From the NCBI GenBank assembly GCA_964463325.1, contig CAYXBY010000068.1:1-7935 (forward strand): a stretch of DNA of 7,935 nt. The letters run 5' to 3'. The DNA is from UMGS1002 sp964463325. GTDB lineage: Bacteria; Bacillota; Clostridia; Oscillospirales; CAG-272. Both the position numbers and the translations under genes were made by a program. Of this stretch, positions 6,425 to 7,935 are shown piece after piece; within the stretch, counting starts at the first letter, position 1; the number at the start of each line of letters is the position of its first letter. The notes under the pieces are model-generated. The model saw only the letters and a program-made list of their open reading frames with translations. It was not told where the DNA came from and ran no database searches.

Positions 6425-7489
6425 ATGAAGAATAAGATAAAACGCATCGCCGCCCTGCTGGCGGTCATAATAATAATATTTACAATATCACCCGCCGCAA
6501 GGGACAGCACGCTGCCGTGCATGGCGACGGCGACGGCCGCCGACACGCAACAGCTGCTGCTGAGTCCGGGCGGCATGGCATTTGGCGTCAAATTTCACAC
6601 TGACGGCGTGCTGGTGGTCGGTTTTTGCGACATACAGACCGAAAACGGCAAAATAAATCCCGCCTATGAGGCGGGCGTGCGGATAAAGGACGTCATAACG
6701 GCGGTCAACGGCGTGCCGCTGGCCGGTGGGGAGCGTCTGACGCAGCTGATCGAGGAGTCGGGCGGGGCGCCGGTGGTGCTGACCTGCCGCCGCGACGGCC
6801 GTGAGCTTAGCTTTACGCTGACGCCGGCCTTTTGTCCGGCAGAGAATCGCTACAAAACCGGCATTTGGGTGCGCGACAGCGGCGCGGGCATCGGCACGGT
6901 GACATTTATCATGCCGGAATCGGGCGCATTTGCGGGTCTGGGGCACGGCATTTGCGACGGTGAGACAGGCGAGCTGATACCCATGCAGCGCGGCTTTGTC
7001 ACGGGCGTGACGGTCAGCGGGCTGGAGCGCGGCGTGGCGGGCGACCCGGGCGAGCTCAAGGGCTATTTCAGCTCGGGCAAGTGCGGGACACTGATCGGCA
7101 ACACGGAAAACGGCGTTTACGGTGTCCTGACGCAGCTGCCCTGCGAGTCTCCCGAGCCGGCGATGCCAATTGCGACGCGCAGCGAGGTGCGCGCGGGGGC
7201 GGCGTATATCTGGTGCACGCTGGACACAGGCAGCCCGCACCGTTACAGTGTTGAGCTGTCGGACATCGACGTGGGCAGTCGCACCAACAAGTGCTTTACC
7301 GTGACCGTGACCGACCCCGCGCTGCTTGAGCGGACAGGCGGCATAATTCAGGGCATGTCGGGCAGTCCCATCATACAGGGCGGGCGGCTGGTCGGCGCGG
7401 TGACGCACGTGCTGATCAACGATCCCACGCGCGGGTACGGTATTTTTGTTGAGAACATGCTGGATTCCATGCCGGAGGTGCTGAGGTGA
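6425..7489 (+). CDS. spoIVB: SpoIVB serine peptidase (sigma-K checkpoint protease)
   Basis: This is a 354-residue S55-family protease. In sporulating Firmicutes SpoIVB is made in the forespore, crosses its inner membrane and cleaves SpoIVFA to trigger pro-sigma-K processing. Residues 8-22 are one hydrophobic anchor. A PDZ domain follows (about 48-135, with GVRIKDVITAVNGVPL). The peptidase domain shows His174 in GLGHGICDGETG, Asp297 in TVTDPALLERTGG and Ser312 in GMSGSPII. These match the His-Asp-Ser triad of the family, and the 15-residue Asp-Ser spacing equals my recollection of the B. subtilis enzyme. The ending GAVTHVLINDPTRGYGIF is also typical. It is shorter than the B. subtilis protein (about 426 residues), mainly in the N-terminal half. 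The start is preceded by AGAAGGA at 6408-6414. The common recN-spoIVB-spo0A arrangement is not visible: a MarR/exporter operon lies upstream, and a gene-free stretch plus a tRNA gene lie downstream. Confidence 0.96.
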   Translation: MKNKIKRIAALLAVIIIIFTISPAARDSTLPCMATATAADTQQLLLSPGGMAFGVKFHTDGVLVVGFCDIQTENGKINPAYEAGVRIKDVITAVNGVPLAGGERLTQLIEESGGAPVVLTCRRDGRELSFTLTPAFCPAENRYKTGIWVRDSGAGIGTVTFIMPESGAFAGLGHGICDGETGELIPMQRGFVTGVTVSGLERGVAGDPGELKGYFSSGKCGTLIGNTENGVYGVLTQLPCESPEPAMPIATRSEVRAGAAYIWCTLDTGSPHRYSVELSDIDVGSRTNKCFTVTVTDPALLERTGGIIQGMSGSPIIQGGRLVGAVTHVLINDPTRGYGIFVENMLDSMPEVLR

Positions 7490-7833
7490 GGCGAGGCGCG
7501 GTGATGAGCTTTTGAGAGGGCAGCGGCGGGAGATGAGGGGGACGGTCATTTAGCATGTAAGGGCTGCCGCCGGAATACGTTAAGCTGTGCCGACACCTGA
7601 CTGAGAGACGCGGTACAAGTCTCAAGCGGCTTAATGAGCCCGACTGCGCTCAATTTTGTGTTCAAAGGGCGTGGATAATATCGCCTGGTGACGGCATGGT
7701 AGCTCATGAAGTGATCGAGTCTTTGCTGGAAGATTTGCTTGCGGCAAAAGGACTCGGTCACTTTGTCTATTTGCTTGTTCTAAGGCTCAAATCTATTTTA
7801 GCAGCACATTTTTCAGAATTTTTAATTTTTTTG
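7490..7833. other. Intergenic stretch without a convincing gene
   Basis: Between the spoIVB stop and the tRNA promoter I find no supported gene. One plus-strand frame is open from 7561 to 7890. Its only ATG (7696) has a weak GGTGA nearby, and the frame runs through the tRNA promoter into the tRNA, so it is probably chance or a relic. No strong stem followed by a T-run is visible after spoIVB. The only candidate is GGCAGC with GCTGCC (7563-7568), which has a loop of about 40 bases. The right third (from about 7770) becomes markedly AT-rich compared with the genes around it. Confidence 0.5.
7806..7833 (+). promoter_or_regulatory. AT-rich UP-element-like stretch upstream of the tRNA promoter
   Basis: Three T-tracts (7809-7813, 7819-7823 and 7826-7832) lie directly upstream of the -35 box. 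The spacing between them is close to a helical turn for the first two. This resembles the alpha-subunit contact region and curved DNA of strong stable-RNA promoters. The composition contrasts sharply with the GC-rich surroundings. Confidence 0.5.
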
Positions 7834-7862
7834 TTGACAATGCCGCAGGAATGTGGTAGAAT
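7834..7862 (+). promoter_or_regulatory. Promoter of the tRNA-Lys gene
   Basis: TTGACA (7834-7839) and TAGAAT (7857-7862) are separated by 17 bases. TG at 7854-7855 gives an extended -10. Transcription should begin near 7869, about 12 bases before the mature tRNA 5' end, leaving a short leader for RNase P to remove. Confidence 0.85.
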
Positions 7863-7880
7863 AATCAGGTACGTGAGTAC

Positions 7881-7935
7881 GACCCATTAGCTCAGGCGGT
7901 AGAGCACTTGACTTTTAATCAAGGTGTCCGGGGTT
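7881..7935 (+). tRNA. tRNA-Lys (UUU), 3' end cut by the window edge
   Basis: The cloverleaf is readable up to the T-loop. The acceptor 5' strand is GACCCAT (7881-7887), then TA. The D-stem is GCTC/GAGC (7890-7893 and 7902-7905). The anticodon stem CTTGA/TCAAG (7907-7911 and 7919-7923) encloses the loop CTTTTAA, whose anticodon TTT (7914-7916) reads Lys codons AAA/AAG. The variable loop GTGTC and the T-stem 5' strand CGGGG follow, and the sequence ends at the first two T-loop bases. The missing part should supply the T-stem partner and an acceptor strand complementary to GACCCAT. More tRNA genes may follow outside the window. Confidence 0.95.

Noticed and set aside
6387..6428. Possible 13-codon leader peptide before spoIVB, starting at CTG behind AAGGAG (6376-6381) and ending in an ATGA overlap with the spoIVB start
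   Set aside because: It needs a rare CTG start, and spoIVB has its own upstream AGAAGGA. The coincidence of a good ribosome binding site and coupled stop is mildly interesting but not enough evidence.
6488..7549. A 353-codon minus-strand open frame opposite spoIVB
   Set aside because: The plus strand carries the complete SpoIVB triad and PDZ. The antisense product is rich in Arg, Ala and His without recognisable motifs.
7609..7618. Minus-strand TTGTACCGCG, close to the T-box motif TGGNACCGCG
   Set aside because: The flanking helices of a T-box antiterminator are not present, there is no terminator, and the next sequence downstream on that strand is the antisense of spoIVB rather than an aminoacyl-tRNA synthetase or amino-acid gene.

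Overview
The window looks like chromosomal DNA of a spore-forming, GC-rich member of the Clostridia (Oscillospirales/Ruminococcaceae-type). The evidence is a SpoIVB-type sporulation protease, strong AGGAGG-type ribosome binding sites, consensus housekeeping promoters and tight four- to eight-base gene overlaps. The lineage is inferred from style; no marker gene proves it.

Layout. Positions 1-301 hold no gene but are full of inverted repeats, with three strong hairpins and a 24-bp tandem unit between 197 and 294. Positions 302-6214 are a five-gene minus-strand unit, read from high to low coordinates: a MarR-family repressor (6214-5729), the two halves of a heterodimeric ABC exporter (5732-3909 and 3916-1976), an uncharacterised 257-residue protein with a possible PD-(D/E)XK-like nuclease core (1979-1206), and an endonuclease/exonuclease/phosphatase-fold protein (1156-302). 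The first four genes overlap by 4, 8 and 4 bp and the fifth follows after 49 bp. They probably share one promoter at 6248-6276, a perfect TTGACA-17-TATAAT. A 9-bp-arm palindrome (6230-6251) covers its -10 box and start site and is the likely MarR operator. Positions 6425-7489 on the plus strand encode spoIVB, divergent from the exporter operon. Positions 7490-7833 hold no convincing gene. A tRNA-Lys(UUU) gene starts at 7881 behind a strong promoter and runs off the window end.

How the genes work together. The simplest reading is an auto-repressed efflux operon: the MarR protein binds the palindrome, and a ligand releases it so that the regulator and exporter are made together. The exporter has the asymmetric ATP-site pattern of TM287/288- and LmrCD-type heterodimers. 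The 607-residue half carries the degenerate Walker B/switch residues and the canonical signature; the 646-residue half carries the intact catalytic residues and an altered signature. The two downstream genes, both possibly phosphodiester-cleaving, are the least explained part. I see no CRISPR array, transposase, phage gene or obvious defence island. The most original material is the uncharacterised nuclease-like gene translationally coupled to an exporter, and the palindromic element at the left edge.
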